Positions 63,206 to 64,000 of a stretch of DNA of 64,000 nucleotides are shown here, in pieces (position 1 is the first letter of the stretch; every line of letters starts with the position of its first letter). Origin of the DNA: Piscinibacter caeni (lineage in GTDB: Bacteria > Pseudomonadota > Gammaproteobacteria > Burkholderiales > Burkholderiaceae_C); contig KZ836106.1 of the NCBI GenBank assembly GCA_003265685.1, positions 109,588 to 173,587 of the forward strand, in the 5' to 3' direction. Position numbers and translations under genes: made by a program. Under the pieces are notes generated by a model, which did not search any database, was not told where the DNA came from, and saw only the letters and a list, made by a program, of their open reading frames with translations.

Positions 63206-63219
63206 TACCAGGAGCGAGC

Positions 63220-64000
63220 ATGAGCGAGACCATCGAGACCCTGACCGAAGTGCCCGAAGCCATCCGGAACGACCGCTTCGTCGAGGTGCGGACCGACGAT
63301 TCGATTCCCAACAACGTCGACCTGGCGTCGGACAAGCAACTCCAGCGCGCGCTGGAAAGCTGGCACCCGAACTACCTCGACTGGTGGCAGGACATGGGCC
63401 CGGACGGCTTCCAGGACGCCGAGGTCTACCTGCGCACGGCGGTGGGCGTGGACCCGGCCGGCTGGGCCAAGTTCGGCTACGTGAAGATGCCGCAGTACCG
63501 CTGGGGCATCCTGCTCGCGCCCAAGGTCGAGGGCCGCACCATCCCCTGCGGCCGCCACAAGGGCGAGCCGGCCTGGCAGGAGGTGCCGGGCGAGTACCGC
63601 TCGCTGCTGCGCCGCCTGATCGTGATCCAGGCCGACACCGAGCCGGCCTCGGTGGAGCAGCAGCGCTACCTCGGCAAGACCGCGCCCTCGCTCTACGACA
63701 TGCGCAACCTGTTCCAGGTGAACGTCGAGGAAGGGCGGCACCTGTGGGCGATGGTCTACCTGCTCGTGAAGTACTTCGGCAAGGACGGCCGCGAGGAGGC
63801 CCAGGCGCTGCTCGAGCGGCGCAGCGGCCAGCAGGACAACCCGCGCATCCTGGGCGCCTTCAACGAGCGCACGCCGGACTGGCTGAGCTTCTTCATGTTC
63901 ACCTACTTCACCGACCGCGACGGCAAGATGCAGCTCGCCGCGCTGGCCGAAAGCGGCTTCGACCCGCTCTCGCGCTCCTGCCGCTTCATGCTGACGGAGG
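63220..64000 (+). CDS. boxB: Benzoyl-CoA 2,3-epoxidase oxygenase subunit BoxB, N-terminal part
   Basis: The gene starts at the ATG at 63220 after GGAGCGA and runs off the right edge; 260 residues are visible of about 470 expected. It begins MSETIETLTEVPEAIRNDRF and contains NYLDWWQDMGPDGFQDAEVY, PQYRWGILLAPKVEGRTIPC and the di-iron-ligand segment VNVEEGRHLWAMVYLL. BoxB with reductase BoxA epoxidises benzoyl-CoA in the aerobic hybrid pathway. The rest of the box cluster should follow outside the window. No box genes precede it; the array of TGCA repeats upstream indicates BoxR-type control. Confidence 0.94.
   Translation, partial: MSETIETLTEVPEAIRNDRFVEVRTDDSIPNNVDLASDKQLQRALESWHPNYLDWWQDMGPDGFQDAEVYLRTAVGVDPAGWAKFGYVKMPQYRWGILLAPKVEGRTIPCGRHKGEPAWQEVPGEYRSLLRRLIVIQADTEPASVEQQRYLGKTAPSLYDMRNLFQVNVEEGRHLWAMVYLLVKYFGKDGREEAQALLERRSGQQDNPRILGAFNERTPDWLSFFMFTYFTDRDGKMQLAALAESGFDPLSRSCRFMLTE

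Overview
The window is about 64 kb of very GC-rich, densely coding chromosome. Strong third-position GC bias, H-NS-type, BoxB, Tct-transporter and ArgA genes, and an RpoD with a lysine/alanine-rich N-terminal extension all point to a betaproteobacterium of the order Burkholderiales, probably the Rubrivivax/Leptothrix/Methylibium neighbourhood. The genus is inference. No insertion sequence, integrase, CRISPR array, rRNA or replication origin was seen. Two tRNA genes are present.

Region by region. 1-5.7 kb: end of a response regulator, then grpE-dnaK-dnaJ on the minus strand with two sigma-32-type promoters, a secreted alpha/beta hydrolase and an Hsp15-type S4 protein. 5.6-10.9 kb: a complete tripartite tricarboxylate transporter (tctCBA) divergent from its two-component pair (tctDE-like). 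10.9-21 kb: a minus-strand chain dnaG, rpoD, adenylate cyclase-FHA, multi-PAS/LOV hybrid kinase, hemH; the last four overlap by 4 nt at each junction. 21-29 kb: H-NS-like protein, a Fur-box iron-binding protein with an occluded start, yggX, argA, a VOC protein, hrpA, a small unknown protein, tRNA-Pro and tRNA-Arg. 29.3-33.7 kb: a two-component system followed by three overlapping cytochrome genes: a Cyc2-like heme-porin fusion, a periplasmic monoheme cytochrome and a tetraheme NapC/NirT protein. Together they look like an extracellular electron-uptake chain. 33.7-44.3 kb: an unknown helical protein, a tannase/feruloyl-esterase-family enzyme, a LacI regulator with a promoter/operator in front of malQ-treZ-GH13, and a redoxin/2OG-oxygenase fusion.

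44.3-54.3 kb: a five-gene minus-strand operon of three periplasmic binding proteins and two hybrid histidine kinases with no transporter genes, best read as a ligand-sensing phosphorelay. 54.4-56.6 kb: a LysR regulator divergent from ligAB (extradiol ring cleavage). 56.7-63 kb: an ACP/acyl-AMP-ligase/acyltransferase fusion and a tandem pair of secreted proteins with a possible His-Cys (caspase-like) dyad. The window ends inside boxB (aerobic benzoyl-CoA pathway), preceded by five TGCA blocks, three successive and then two, each 6 nt apart, resembling BzdR/BoxR operators.

The strongest candidates for undescribed biology are the LOV-kinase/ferrochelatase overlap, the Cyc2-like cluster, the transporter-less binding-protein/hybrid-kinase operon, and the tandem His-Cys proteins. 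All functional statements rest on motifs read by eye; no database search was possible.
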